Below are positions 27,410 to 36,860 of a stretch of DNA of 64,000 nucleotides, piece by piece. Position 1 is the stretch's first letter. Each line of letters opens with the position of its first letter. The notes beneath the pieces are model-generated. The model ran no database searches and was not told where the DNA came from. It was given only the letters and a program-made list of their open reading frames with translations. This DNA comes from Acuticoccus sp963704595 (GTDB lineage: Bacteria > Pseudomonadota > Alphaproteobacteria > Rhizobiales > Amorphaceae), in assembly GCA_963704595.1 (NCBI GenBank), contig OY969922.1, forward strand, positions 3,038,001-3,102,000, read 5' to 3'. The position numbers and the translations under genes were made by a program.

Positions 27410-28225
27410 TCAGCCCCGCGAGGTCTTGCGGGCCGCGCTGCGGCGCACCGGGCGCGGCGTCGGGGGCGACGGGCGCCACTGGCGGGCGCCAATCTCGCCG
27501 TCGCGGACCAGCTCCATCTGCATCGTGAACCGCTCCGGGTGGTAGAGCGCGTGGAGGTGCTCCATCCCCTCCCGGTTCGGCCCGTAGACGACGCGGGTGA
27601 GCGAGACCAGCGGCGCCCCGGTGTCGACGTCGAGCGCTTCCGACACGTCAGGACCCGCCAGCACCGCGCTGATTTCCTGCCGCGCGAACTCGGTCTTGAG
27701 GCCGGAGCGTTCCATCAGCTCCAGCAGCGGCATCCGGGCAAGGTCGCTCTCGGAGTACACCGAGCCGATCCGGCCCGGAACGTGCGCGGTGAGGTAGGAG
27801 AACGGCCGGTCGTCCACCAGCCGCACGCGGACCGAGCGCTGCACGATCTCGCCCTCCTTCAGCCCGAGGGCGATCCGCACCGGCTCCGGCGGCTTGACGT
27901 ACTCGAAAGAGATGAGCCTGACGTTGGTGGTGCGGCCCATGGTGATGAGGCCGGTGAAGACGTTCGCGACATCGGTGATCAGCGCGCGCACCTTGGCCGG
28001 CTGCGTCGAGACGAACGTGCCCGACCCCGCCCGCCGCTCGATCAGCGACTCTTCGGCAAGGCGCGCCAGCGCACGGCGGATCGTCACGCGCGAGACATCG
28101 AACTCCTCCGCGAGCTTGGGCTCGCCCGGAAGGCGCGCGCCCGGCTCCAGCTCGCCGGCGACGATCCGGTCGCGCAGGACGAGATAGACCTTCTGCGTCT
28201 TCAGAGGGTCGGTGGAATGCCTCAC
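27410..28225 (-). CDS. GntR-family transcriptional regulator, HutC/UTRA subfamily
   Basis: 271 residues. The winged helix at residues 10-75 contains GARLPGEPKLAEEFDVSRVT, and the UTRA ligand domain spans about 95-240 with FSYLTAHVPGRIG and VSLTRVVYGPNRE. The C-terminus is a basic tail. UTRA regulators usually repress catabolic operons and are released by a pathway metabolite. It is the last of four leftward genes whose first promoter carries a 22-base palindrome (31742-31763), so autorepression and control of the neighbouring operons is a reasonable inference. Confidence 0.88.
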   Translation of the reverse strand: MRHSTDPLKTQKVYLVLRDRIVAGELEPGARLPGEPKLAEEFDVSRVTIRRALARLAEESLIERRAGSGTFVSTQPAKVRALITDVANVFTGLITMGRTTNVRLISFEYVKPPEPVRIALGLKEGEIVQRSVRVRLVDDRPFSYLTAHVPGRIGSVYSESDLARMPLLELMERSGLKTEFARQEISAVLAGPDVSEALDVDTGAPLVSLTRVVYGPNREGMEHLHALYHPERFTMQMELVRDGEIGARQWRPSPPTPRPVRRSAARKTSRG

Positions 28226-28318
28226 CAGAATGGTCCTTCTGCACCCGGCGCGGGGCCGGACCGGCCGCGCCGGGTGCGGGGTGTGGGCGTTTCGCGCGTC
28301 AAAAGCAACCTTGGCGTT

Positions 28319-28642
28319 TCAGTCACGCGCCGGGGTTGCCAGCACACTGCGCGACTGAGACCGCAGCGGCGTGCGCCGGTCGCCCCGCTCGGTGAGGATG
28401 GTGAAGAGGCGCGCCTGCGCCGTATCGAGCGCTTCCCGCGCCTCGGCGTTATATTCGGGATCCGCGGCGAGCGCCTTGAGGCTGTCCGGGTCGAGCGTGC
28501 CGCTGCGGGCGAGCGCGGTCTCCAGCGCCATCCGGCGCTGCCGCTCGATGTGGAGCTGAGCGGCAAGGTCGAACACCAGCGCCGCGAGCCTGTCGACGTC
28601 CGGGTCGGCGAAGAATGTCAGTTCCTCGAGGTCGCGGCTCAC
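28319..28642 (-). CDS. Small protein of unknown function coupled to the methyltransferase
   Basis: 107 residues, starting at GTG 28642 that overlaps the methyltransferase stop (GTGA). It is rich in Leu, Ala, Asp and Glu and predicted mostly helical (DRLAALVFDLAAQLHIERQR, LKALAADPEYNAEAREAL), with no Cys, no signal and no membrane segment. The size and coupling suggest a partner of the methyltransferase or of the flavin oxidoreductase. I do not recognise the family. Confidence 0.72.
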   Translation of the reverse strand: MSRDLEELTFFADPDVDRLAALVFDLAAQLHIERQRRMALETALARSGTLDPDSLKALAADPEYNAEAREALDTAQARLFTILTERGDRRTPLRSQSRSVLATPARD

Positions 28643-29694
28643 AGGGGCTTCTCCGCTTCGAGGACAGCCCACGGGAAATGCCATTCCTTGCGAGCCGGCC
28701 ATTCCAGCGCATCGAGCCGGCCTGCGCCGCGTTCGTCGAACGCGGTCCAGCGGGCGCCCGCGAGCCCCGCCGCCTCGCACATCGCGACGGTGTCCGCGCT
28801 CATCGCGCCGGGCATGAAGGGCTCGTTGTTGCGGGCGCCGTGGCGGGCAATGTGATGGTCGCGGAAGGCGTCGCCGGTGAACTGGAAGTCCAGCATCCGG
28901 AGGATGCCGCCGGGCTTCAGGATGCGCGCCGCCTCGGAGATGATCGCCTCCAGCGCGGGCCGCGGCACCTCGTGGAGGAGCATGGTGGAGGCGACGAGAT
29001 CGGCGGAACCTGCCTCCAGCCCGGTCGCCTGCGCATCGCCCTGCCGGTAGTCGATGGCAAGGCCCAGCGCCTCGGACTTGGCGTGCGCCATCCTGAGGCA
29101 TGGCGCGGCAAGGTCGATCCCGATCACCTCGGCGTCCGGGAATGTGCGCTTCATCGGCCAGGTGGACTTGCCGAAGCCGCAGCCGAGGTCGACCAGCCGC
29201 GTCACCTCCCGGCCCTGGAGCGGGGCGAGGCAGGTTTCGACGAAGGCGCGGTGGAAGGTGTAGTCGTCGTTGCCGCCGAGCATGACGAGCTTGGCGCCGA
29301 GCTCGTAGGTGTGGGCCGACATGTCGCTCTGCCACACGCCGCCCGGCTGCACGTGGATGTCCCAGTCGGTGTACCAGGACGGCATTTCGAGGTCCGGGTT
29401 CAGCGTCAGCGATCCGCCGGGCGCCTCGGGCGTCGCGATCGGCGGCGCGTCGGCTACGGCGTTCTCCACCGCGCGCCAGAGCATCTTCTGCGAGCCGCGC
29501 TCCATCCACGCGAACCACGGGTAGATCGAGAGCGTCTCGGCGACGTCGCCGGCCGCGCTGCGGTCCTGTGGCGGAGCGTCGGCGGTGGCGTCGTCGTACT
29601 CGCTGCGCAGCGCCGGGTAGAGGCGGTCGGCCCAGCGGCGGCGCATCGCGAGCACGAAGTCGAGGTCGGCTGCGGTGTCGAGGGGATGGGGCAT
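28639..29694 (-). CDS. Class I SAM-dependent methyltransferase
   Basis: 351 residues. Start ATG at 29694 follows AGGAGG. An N-terminal helical region of about 130 residues, with Trp/Tyr-rich MPSWYTDWDIHVQPGGVW, precedes the Rossmann-like SAM domain. Motif I is LVDLGCGFGKSTWPM, the acidic end of strand 2 is VIGIDLA, and ASTMLLHEVPRPAL follows. The N-terminal extension is longer than in simple family members and may form the substrate site. It lies 28 bases after the flavin oxidoreductase, so methylation and demethylation or reduction of one substrate may be linked. Confidence 0.84.
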   Translation of the reverse strand: MPHPLDTAADLDFVLAMRRRWADRLYPALRSEYDDATADAPPQDRSAAGDVAETLSIYPWFAWMERGSQKMLWRAVENAVADAPPIATPEAPGGSLTLNPDLEMPSWYTDWDIHVQPGGVWQSDMSAHTYELGAKLVMLGGNDDYTFHRAFVETCLAPLQGREVTRLVDLGCGFGKSTWPMKRTFPDAEVIGIDLAAPCLRMAHAKSEALGLAIDYRQGDAQATGLEAGSADLVASTMLLHEVPRPALEAIISEAARILKPGGILRMLDFQFTGDAFRDHHIARHGARNNEPFMPGAMSADTVAMCEAAGLAGARWTAFDERGAGRLDALEWPARKEWHFPWAVLEAEKPL

Positions 29695-29722
29695 GTTGCT
29701 TCCTCCTTGGTCCCGGTAGTGG

Positions 29723-31712
29723 TCAGAGCCGCAGCGCGGCCTGATGTCCCTCAAAGACGGCTTCGAGAGCGGTGCGAGGCGCTTCGGCGTCACCGATGGC
29801 GTGGACGGGGATGCCGAGCGCAGAGGCGAGCGCGTTGCGCGGCACGCCGTGGACGGGTGCCACCACCGCGTCGACGCCTTCGATGACGTGCCGCTCGCCG
29901 GTCGAGACGTCCGTGATCGTGGCCGCCCCACCTGAAAAGGCCGCGAGGGTGGCGAGCGCACGGATCGCGATGCCCTTGTCCTTCAGCCGCTGCCGCATGG
30001 CGAAACTGGAGTAGACCGAGATCGTCCAGCCCGGCGTGCCCGTCGGCGCCAGGAGCGTCACCCGGTGGCCGCGGTCCGCCAGCCATTCCGCGACGGAGAC
30101 GACGCTCCACGTCCCGAGCCTGTCCTCCAGCACGACATGGCGGCCGAGCGCCTCGCGCTTTGCCATCGCGGCTTCCAGTGTCAGCGCCTCACCCTCCTCC
30201 AGCGCCAGCGCACGGGGCGAGGCACCGGTGGCGAGAATCACCGCGTCGGCGCCCGTCTCGGCAAGGTTGCCCGCCGTTGCGGTGCGGCCGAGGCGAACGG
30301 TAACGCCTGCGCGGTCCAGCGCGGCGGCCTGATAGTCGAGGAAGCGGTGGAAATCCGACCGCAGCGGCATCGCGGCGACCGGACCGAGCGTGCCGCCCGG
30401 CGTGTCCGTCGCGTCCCACAGCTCGACCGAATGGCCGCGCGCCGCGGCGGTTGCGGCCGCCTCCATCCCGCCCGGCCCCGCGCCGACCACGACGAGGCGC
30501 TTCGCCGCGCCCTGCGCCAGAGGAGGCGCGGCTAGCGCCTCGCGGCCGGTCTCGGGGTTGGTTAGGCAGGTGATGGCAAGGTTGAGGCCGAGGAAGCCTG
30601 CACAGCCCTGGTTGCAGTTGATGCAGGGGCGGATCTCCGCCTCCCGCCCAGCCCGGCTCTTCGCCACGATGGCGGGCTCGGCGATGTGCGCGCGGGCCAT
30701 CCCCACCATGTCGGTGCCGCCGGACGCGATGGCCACCTCCGCCTCGTCCATCGTGCGGAACTTGCAGACCGCCATCACCGGCGGCGGCGCCGGCATGTCG
30801 GCGAGCGCTGCCTTGATGGCGGGCGCGAAGTGGCGGAAGGCGTCGTTGGCGAACGCCATGTCGGCCATCTGCGTCGAGATGGTGGCGCTGCCGTGGTAGG
30901 CGGAGTGGCTGACGTTGACGAAATCGACCCGCGCCGCCTCGCACAGCCGCCGCGCGATCCGCGTCATGTCCGACAGGCCGAGGCCGCCGGGAAGGAACTC
31001 GTCCGCGCTGATGCGGATGCCGAGCGTCGCGTCGCCCACCGCCGCGCGCACGGCCTTGAGCGTCTCTAGTGCGAAGCGGAGGCGGTTCTCCTCGCTGCCG
31101 CCGTAGCCGTCTTCCCGCGTGTTCACGGCAGGCGACATGAACTGCTGCAGAAGATGGCCGTGCGCCATCTGGAGCTCGATGCCGTCGAGCCCGGCCTCCA
31201 GCATGTTGAGCGCTGTGCGGACGTGGCCGTCCACCACCGCCGCGATCTCGGCTTCGGTCATCGGGTGCGGCGGCGGGGCGGTCATCGTCCACGGCGTCGG
31301 CGAGGAACTCCAGGCCGCGGTGCGGGTAAAATTGCCGTCGATGTGGCGGCCGAGGTGGATGATCTGGCCGAAAAGCTTCGCGCCGCCTTCGTGGACCGCG
31401 TCGGCCATCTTCGCGAACGCAGGCACCGCTGCGGCCTCGTAGCCGTTCACGCCCTGCGCCCGCCCCAGCGAACTCTCGTGGACGCGGATGCCCTCGAAGA
31501 TGATGAGCGCGACGCCGCCTTCCGCACGCGCCCGGTGGTAGGCTGCATGCCTGTCACTCGGCAGGTTGGCATGGCCGAAATTGGTGGTGTGCGCCGGCAC
31601 GAAGATACGGTTGGCGAGCGCCGTTCGCGCCCAGCGTGATCGGCGATAACGCGGCGGCGTAGCGGCCGGACGGCGCCTCGTCAGTGGCTTCTGCGATCGG
31701 TGCGATTGCCAT
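29723..31712 (-). pseudogene. NADH:flavin oxidoreductase/FAD-dependent (TMADH/dienoyl-CoA reductase type), N-terminal frameshift
   Basis: A large OYE-fold and FAD/NAD fusion of the trimethylamine dehydrogenase and 2,4-dienoyl-CoA reductase class. The FMN barrel covers about 1-350. Four cysteines in C-x2-C-x3-C-x11-C spacing (CINCNQGC ... C) suit a 4Fe-4S cluster, and VVVGAGPGGMEAA starts the FAD domain. The barrel frame runs open only upstream into the promoter, while the natural start MAIAPIAEATDEAPSGRYAA from ATG 31712, with GGAAAG ahead, lies in another frame. One extra base near 31624-31625 joins them. It may be a sequence error; otherwise the gene is broken. Confidence 0.82.
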
Positions 31713-31733
31713 GTTGACTTTCCGTTATGCGCC

Positions 31734-31762
31734 ATCATAGCCTTGTACTAAGTTTAATACAA
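31734..31762 (-). promoter_or_regulatory. Sigma-70 promoter of the leftward flavin oxidoreductase operon
   Basis: On the minus strand TTGTAT (31762-31757) and TATGAT (31739-31734) are separated by exactly 17 bases. Transcription would begin about 31727, giving a short leader before ATG 31712. This rules out the alternative ATG at 31738, which lies in the -10 box. Confidence 0.75.
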
Positions 31763-31763
31763 G
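31742..31763. promoter_or_regulatory. 22-base palindromic operator in the divergent promoter region
   Basis: CTTGTA-N10-TACAAG with three more symmetric pairs inside (9 of 11 pairs match). It covers the -35 box and spacer of the leftward promoter and lies 38 bases ahead of the first rightward gene. The half-sites resemble those of HutC-like GntR repressors, whose gene is in this cluster (27410-28225). Confidence 0.7.
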
Positions 31764-31801
31764 AAACTGCAACAAGCGTGTGAACGGATAAGGCGGGAAG
31801 C

Positions 31802-32866
31802 ATGTCTGAGACACTTGCCAGCAGCGAGCGCGGCGCTCCTCTAGCGGTTCCGCTCGGCTTCGTTCCGGTGCCCGGACGCGACTGGACGAGGGCCGACCTC
31901 GATGCGCGCGCCGAAGAGATCGTCCGCCCGGTTCCCGCAAAACTCAATGCGCAAATTGCAGCAATGCTCGAACGGGTGCACCGGCAGGGGCTGACGCTCG
32001 ACACAGTGGAGCCGGAGGACACGCTCCTCCCCGCGCTCGCCGCCATGGTGCCTCAGCTGCGCGCCGAGCTCGACACCGGCTCCGGCGTCACGGTGCTGAA
32101 GGGGATCGCCGTCGAGGGGCTGCCCGCTGAGGATGCCAGCATCGTCGCCTACGCGCTCGGGAACCACCTCGGCCGGATCATGCGGCAGGGCATCTCGACC
32201 GACCGGCGGATCTTCACCGTCACCAACACCGGGGCCGAGACCACCGACCCGATCCGCATCGGCGCCACCGCGAAGAAGAGCGCGATGCACTCCGACAACG
32301 GCTGCCTGGAGCGCCGCGCGGCGGACTATCTCGGCCTCCTGTGCGCCGAGAACGCGGCCGCCGGCGGCGAGAGCACGCTGGTTTCCGGGCAGACGCTCTA
32401 CCGCACCATCCTCGCCGAGCGGCCAGACCTCCTGCCCCATTTCCACCGTGAATGGCACTTCCTGCCGCCACGGCTCCACACGTGGCCCGAGGGACCGGAG
32501 ACGATCAAGAAGCCGATCTTCGACACCGAGGACGGCGAACTCCACGTCCACTACGCCCGTGTGATGGTGAACGCCGGCCAGGAGAAGGCCGGCGCTCCGC
32601 TGACCGAGGCCGAACTCCAGGCATTCGACTGGTTCGACGCGCTGCTCGAGCGCGACGAGATCGTCTGGACCTACACGCTGGAGCCCGGCGACCTTCTCCT
32701 CACCCACAACCTCGCGACGCTGCACGGCCGCCTCGCCTTCACCGACGACGGCACCAAGCGCCGCGTCCTGAAACGCATCTGGATGCGCCAGCGCGGCCGG
32801 GGCCTGCGCGACGACCCCGCCCTTCTCGCCCTCGACCTCGACCGCTACGGGAGCCAAGCCCTTTGA
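31802..32866 (+). CDS. TauD/TfdA-family 2-oxoglutarate/Fe(II)-dependent dioxygenase
   Basis: 354 residues, first gene of a twelve-gene rightward block. The iron ligands are His and Asp in SAMHSDNG (about residue 161) and a distal His in LLTHNLATLHGR (near 302-309). The 2-oxoglutarate-binding Arg region is RRVLKRIWMRQR. Members hydroxylate or demethylate small acids, sulfonates, betaines and herbicides, releasing CO2 and succinate. The substrate is unknown but should relate to the compound imported by the ABC transporter downstream. Confidence 0.88.
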   Translation: MSETLASSERGAPLAVPLGFVPVPGRDWTRADLDARAEEIVRPVPAKLNAQIAAMLERVHRQGLTLDTVEPEDTLLPALAAMVPQLRAELDTGSGVTVLKGIAVEGLPAEDASIVAYALGNHLGRIMRQGISTDRRIFTVTNTGAETTDPIRIGATAKKSAMHSDNGCLERRAADYLGLLCAENAAAGGESTLVSGQTLYRTILAERPDLLPHFHREWHFLPPRLHTWPEGPETIKKPIFDTEDGELHVHYARVMVNAGQEKAGAPLTEAELQAFDWFDALLERDEIVWTYTLEPGDLLLTHNLATLHGRLAFTDDGTKRRVLKRIWMRQRGRGLRDDPALLALDLDRYGSQAL

Positions 32867-33615
32867 GCCGCACACTCGCCCTCACCGCCCAGTCGCGAGA
32901 GGGCGCCACCGCGCCTCTCTCCATCGACCTTGCCGCGGTCATGAACATGGGTTCCGCGACGCGCGACCCCGCCGTCGCCAAGCTGCACCAGGACGAGGTG
33001 GCCCTCCACGGCGTCGCCATCGCCACCCACGTCCCCGCCCCTCGCCTCTACCCGATGGCGGTGGACGGCCTCTCGACCGGCGAAAAGGTCGAGGTCCACA
33101 CCGACCAGACCTCGGGTGAAGTGGAGATCGTGCTGATCTTCGCCGACCAGCTCTATGTCGGCGTCGGCTCCGACCACACCGACCGGCTCTTCGAGAAGGC
33201 GTCGATCCCCTACTCCAAGCAGGCCTGCGCCAACGTCCTCGCCCCCACCGTCTGGCCGTTCGCGGAGATCGCGGACACCTGGGACCAGTGCATCCTGCGC
33301 TCGTGGGTCGACGGGCGGCTCTACCAGGAGGTCGGCGTCGACGCCTTCCTGCGGCCGGAAGACATCGCGGCGATGCTGGCCGACCGTGCGCCGGGCTTCC
33401 CGCAGGAAAACACCGTCGCCTTCTGCGGCACCATCGTCAGCGTCGACAAGCGGCTCGGCTTCGGTTCCCGCTGGGAATTCGAGATCGAGGACCCCGTCGG
33501 CGGGCGCACCATCCGCCACGGCTACGACGTGGTCGACATGTTTCAAATGATCCGTCCCGAGTACCGCGTACCGGTGCTGACCGGCACCGTCGGCCCCAAC
33601 TCCCTCAAAACCTGA
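32863..33615 (+). CDS. DUF2848 family protein
   Basis: 250 residues. The TTG start at 32863 overlaps the dioxygenase stop (TTGA); later ATG codons at MNMGS are alternatives. Family features seen are the VEVHTDQTSGEVEIVLIF segment, VGVGSDHTDR, SKQACANVLAPTVWPF and the C-terminal GRTIRHGYDVV. DUF2848 proteins are uncharacterised and resemble FAH-type hydrolases in the FCGTI region. In other genomes they occur beside amidase, hydantoinase and peptide-transporter genes, so a role in the same catabolic route is inferred. Confidence 0.82.
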   Translation: MSRTLALTAQSREGATAPLSIDLAAVMNMGSATRDPAVAKLHQDEVALHGVAIATHVPAPRLYPMAVDGLSTGEKVEVHTDQTSGEVEIVLIFADQLYVGVGSDHTDRLFEKASIPYSKQACANVLAPTVWPFAEIADTWDQCILRSWVDGRLYQEVGVDAFLRPEDIAAMLADRAPGFPQENTVAFCGTIVSVDKRLGFGSRWEFEIEDPVGGRTIRHGYDVVDMFQMIRPEYRVPVLTGTVGPNSLKT

Positions 33616-33627
33616 CGAGGCGACGAC

Positions 33628-35208
33628 ATGACACTTCACGCCAAGGCCGCCGCTTTCTCGGCCCTTCTCCTCTCCGCCACCGCCCTCACCGCGCTGGCGC
33701 CCGGCGCCGCGCTGGCGCAGAACCTCGTGATCGCGGCCGCTGCCGTGCCGGAAGGGTTCGACGGCGATGCCCTCCGTCCCGGAACGCAGGAGGTCGTCAC
33801 CCAGGTCTACGAGGGCCTGACCCGCTACGGCCGCACCGAGCGCGACGGCCGCCCCTACCTCGACGCGTCCACCATCAAACCCCACCTCGCCGAAAGCTGG
33901 GAGGTGTCGGAAGACGGCCTCACCTACACCATCAAGCTGCGCGAGGGGGTGATGAGCCCCTACGGCAACGAACTGACCGCCGACGACGTGGAGTGGTCCT
34001 GGAACAAGTCGTTCGACCAGAAGCGCACCGGCAACTTCATCGCCAAGGTCGCGAACGTCGAGAGCGTGACGGCGAAGTCGAAGTACGAGGTGGAGTTCCA
34101 CCTCGGCGCGCCGAGCTCGATCTTCCTGTCGGCGCTGACGCTCTACGTCCCCGGCATCTACAATTCCACCGAGGTGAAGAAGCACGCCACCGAGGCCGAC
34201 CCCTGGGCGCTCGAGTGGCTCGCCACCAACACCGCGGGCTTCGGCGCGTATCACCTCCAGCAGGTGCGGCCGGACGAAGCGGCGATGTTTGTCGTCAACC
34301 CGAACTATTTCGGCGAGAAGCCCTACTTCGAGCGGGTGATGTACCGCGAAGTGCCGTCCGCCGCTTCCCGCGCCACGCTCCTCCTGTCGGGCCAGGCACA
34401 GTGGATCGACCGCCCGTCGATCCAGCAGGTGGTCGACCTGCGCGACGACCCGCGCGTGAAGGTCGAGGACGCGCCCGGCCGCGCGATGGTGGCGGCCCGC
34501 ATGAACCCCACGTTCAAGCCGTTCGATGACGTGAAGGTCCGTCAGGCGCTCAACTTCGCCATCGACCGCAAGGAGCTGATCGACAGTGTTCTGCGCGGCA
34601 CTGGCGACGTGGGGAACTCGATCGTCCCGCCGATCGTGGACGGCTACGACCCGTCCTTCTTCAACTACGAATACGATCCCGAGAACGCCAAGGCGATGCT
34701 CGCCGAAGCCGGCTATCCCGACGGGTTCGAGGTGGAGCTGATCTACTCGGACCTCTGGTGGTGGCTCGAGCCGCTGTCGATCCAGCTCGCCGCGCAGCTT
34801 GCCGACGTCGGCGTGACGGTGAAGCCCATCCGCATCACCGGGTCAGACATGCGCTCGCGCGGCTCGCCCGGCACCTCCGACATGCCGTTCTTCGCCTTCG
34901 AGGACGGGCCGATCGTCCTCGACCCTGTCTACACGTTCTATCTCCTCGCCCACTCCGAAGGCGTCTCGAACCGCGCGAAATTCTCCAGTCCCGAGCTCGA
35001 CGCGCTGATCGACGAGGCCCGCCAGACCCTCGACCGCGACAAGCGCCTGGAGCTGATGACCAAGGCGCAGGAACTCTGGATGGAGAACGCGCCCTGGATC
35101 ACCGTCGCCTACCCGCGCGTGTTCGAGGCGATGGCGCCCAACATCGTCGGCTGGACGCCGCACCCCGACGACCACGAGCGCTGGTCCGACCTTCGCATCG
35201 CCGAATAG
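33628..35208 (+). CDS. Family 5 extracellular substrate-binding protein (peptide-type ABC), copy 1
   Basis: 526 residues with a signal peptide cut near ALAQN (residue 31-32). The mature fold is the DppA/OppA class: VPEGFDGDALRPGTQEVV, LRYGVMSPYG-type strand (KLREGVMSPYGNELTADD), and the VRQALNFAIDRKELID hinge motif. It binds the imported compound in the periplasm and hands it to the permeases downstream. A close paralogue follows 69 bases later, with identical long stretches, so the pair arose by tandem duplication. Differences in the C-terminal lobe may alter ligand choice. Confidence 0.9.
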   Translation: MTLHAKAAAFSALLLSATALTALAPGAALAQNLVIAAAAVPEGFDGDALRPGTQEVVTQVYEGLTRYGRTERDGRPYLDASTIKPHLAESWEVSEDGLTYTIKLREGVMSPYGNELTADDVEWSWNKSFDQKRTGNFIAKVANVESVTAKSKYEVEFHLGAPSSIFLSALTLYVPGIYNSTEVKKHATEADPWALEWLATNTAGFGAYHLQQVRPDEAAMFVVNPNYFGEKPYFERVMYREVPSAASRATLLLSGQAQWIDRPSIQQVVDLRDDPRVKVEDAPGRAMVAARMNPTFKPFDDVKVRQALNFAIDRKELIDSVLRGTGDVGNSIVPPIVDGYDPSFFNYEYDPENAKAMLAEAGYPDGFEVELIYSDLWWWLEPLSIQLAAQLADVGVTVKPIRITGSDMRSRGSPGTSDMPFFAFEDGPIVLDPVYTFYLLAHSEGVSNRAKFSSPELDALIDEARQTLDRDKRLELMTKAQELWMENAPWITVAYPRVFEAMAPNIVGWTPHPDDHERWSDLRIAE

Positions 35209-35277
35209 AGCCGGCCGGCGGCGGCCTCACGGGCCGCCGCCCCACCCCTTTTGCCGAGACAGCCAAGGACCGCCTCC

Positions 35278-36843
35278 ATGAAGCTCCGCGCCGCCCTTCT
35301 CGCCGCAGCCGCCGGCATCGCCCTTGCCGCCACCACGCCGGCGTTTGCCGAAACGCTGGTCATCGCCGCCGCCGACGTCCCTGAAGGCTTCGACGGCGAC
35401 GCGCTCCGCCCCGGCACGCAGGAGGTGGTGCCGCAGATCTACGAAAACCTTACAAAATACGGCCGCAAGACCGACGAGGACGGCCGCGAGGTGCTGGACC
35501 CCAGCGTCATCGAGGGCGCGCTCGCCGAAAGCTGGACGGTGTCGGAGGACGGCAAGCGCTACGTCTTCAAGCTGCGCGAGGGCGTCAAAAGCCCCTACGG
35601 CAACGAGCTGACGGCCGACGACGTGGTGTGGTCGTGGGAGAAGTCGCGCGAGCAGAAGCGCACCGGCAACTTCATCGGCAACGTCGCCAACGTCGACACC
35701 GTGGAGCGCGTGTCGAACTACGAGGTCGCGTTCAACCTCTCGGCGCCGAGCTCGATCTTCCTCAACACGATGACGCTCTACGTCCCCGGCATCTACGACA
35801 GCACGGAGATGAAGACGCACGCCACCGAGGCCGACCCCTTCGCCATCGAATGGCTGGTCGACCACACCGCAGGCTTCGGCCCCTACACGCTGCAGCAGGT
35901 GCGGCCGGACGAGGTCGCCCTCTTCGTCGCCAACCCCAACTACTACGGCGAGCAGCCTTATTTCGACCGCGTGATCTACCGCGAGGTGCCGTCGGCCGCC
36001 TCCCGCGCGACGCTGCTTCTGTCGGGCGAGGTGGACTGGATCGACCGCCCGTCCCAGCAGCTCGTCAACGAGTTCAAGGATGACGACCGCGCCAAGGTGA
36101 TGGACGCGCCCGGCCAGGCCATGATGGCCGCCTGGATGAACCCCAACTTCAAGCCGTTCGACGACATCCGCGTCCGCCAGGCGCTGAATTATGCCGTCGA
36201 CCGGCAGTTGATGATCGATTCGGTGCTGGGCGGCGAAGGCGACGTCGCCAAGTCCGTGGTGCCGCTGTTCGTCGACGGCTACGACGACAGCGCCTTCCCC
36301 TACAACTACAACCCGGAAAAGGCGAAGGAACTCCTCGCCGAGGCCGGCTACGCGGACGGCCTCGAGATCGAGCTGATGTACTCGGACCTGTGGTGGTGGC
36401 TGGAGCCGTTCACCATCCAGCTGTCCGCACAGCTCGCCAAGGTCGGCGTCACCGTGAAACCGGTGCGCCTCACGGGATCCGACATGCGCTCCCGCTCCGC
36501 ACCCGCCGTGCGCGACATGCCGTTCTTCGTCTACGAGAGCGGCCCCATCGTGCTCGACCCCGGCTACACGCTCTACCTCCTCGCCCACACCGCGGGCGTG
36601 TCGAACCGCGGCGACTACAAGAACCCGGAGTTCGACACGCTCGTTGAGCAGGTGATCGCGACGCCTGACCGCGAAAGCCGCCTCGCCTTCGTGAAGCAGG
36701 CGCAGAAAGTCTGGGTCGAGGATGCGCCCTGGGTGATGGTCGCCTACCCGAAGACCTTCGAGGCGATGAAGCCCGACATCGAGGGCTGGGTCTTCCACCC
36801 CGACAACCACGAGCGCTGGGCCGACCTCAAGCGGGCCCAGTAG
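35278..36843 (+). CDS. Family 5 extracellular substrate-binding protein, copy 2
   Basis: 521 residues, with MKLRAALLAAAAGIALA as the signal peptide start and a likely cut after AFA. Like copy 1 it contains VPEGFDGDALRPGTQEVV, SPYGNELTADDV, the REVPSAASRATLLLSG stretch and a Trp-rich YSDLWWWLEP motif. The Trp-rich motif and DGPIVLDP/SGPIVLDP region are shared by both copies and probably line the ligand pocket. Start ATG at 35278 is chosen over an upstream frame start because the signal peptide begins there. Confidence 0.9.
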   Translation: MKLRAALLAAAAGIALAATTPAFAETLVIAAADVPEGFDGDALRPGTQEVVPQIYENLTKYGRKTDEDGREVLDPSVIEGALAESWTVSEDGKRYVFKLREGVKSPYGNELTADDVVWSWEKSREQKRTGNFIGNVANVDTVERVSNYEVAFNLSAPSSIFLNTMTLYVPGIYDSTEMKTHATEADPFAIEWLVDHTAGFGPYTLQQVRPDEVALFVANPNYYGEQPYFDRVIYREVPSAASRATLLLSGEVDWIDRPSQQLVNEFKDDDRAKVMDAPGQAMMAAWMNPNFKPFDDIRVRQALNYAVDRQLMIDSVLGGEGDVAKSVVPLFVDGYDDSAFPYNYNPEKAKELLAEAGYADGLEIELMYSDLWWWLEPFTIQLSAQLAKVGVTVKPVRLTGSDMRSRSAPAVRDMPFFVYESGPIVLDPGYTLYLLAHTAGVSNRGDYKNPEFDTLVEQVIATPDRESRLAFVKQAQKVWVEDAPWVMVAYPKTFEAMKPDIEGWVFHPDNHERWADLKRAQ

Positions 36844-36860
36844 CCGGGCGACGACCAGAA

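Noticed and set aside
29723..31738. A 671-residue reading of the flavin oxidoreductase from ATG 31738
   Set aside because: Its first codons fall in a sigma-70 -10 box and its first 35 residues are unlike the family. The start at 31712 in another frame fits both ribosome site and sequence.
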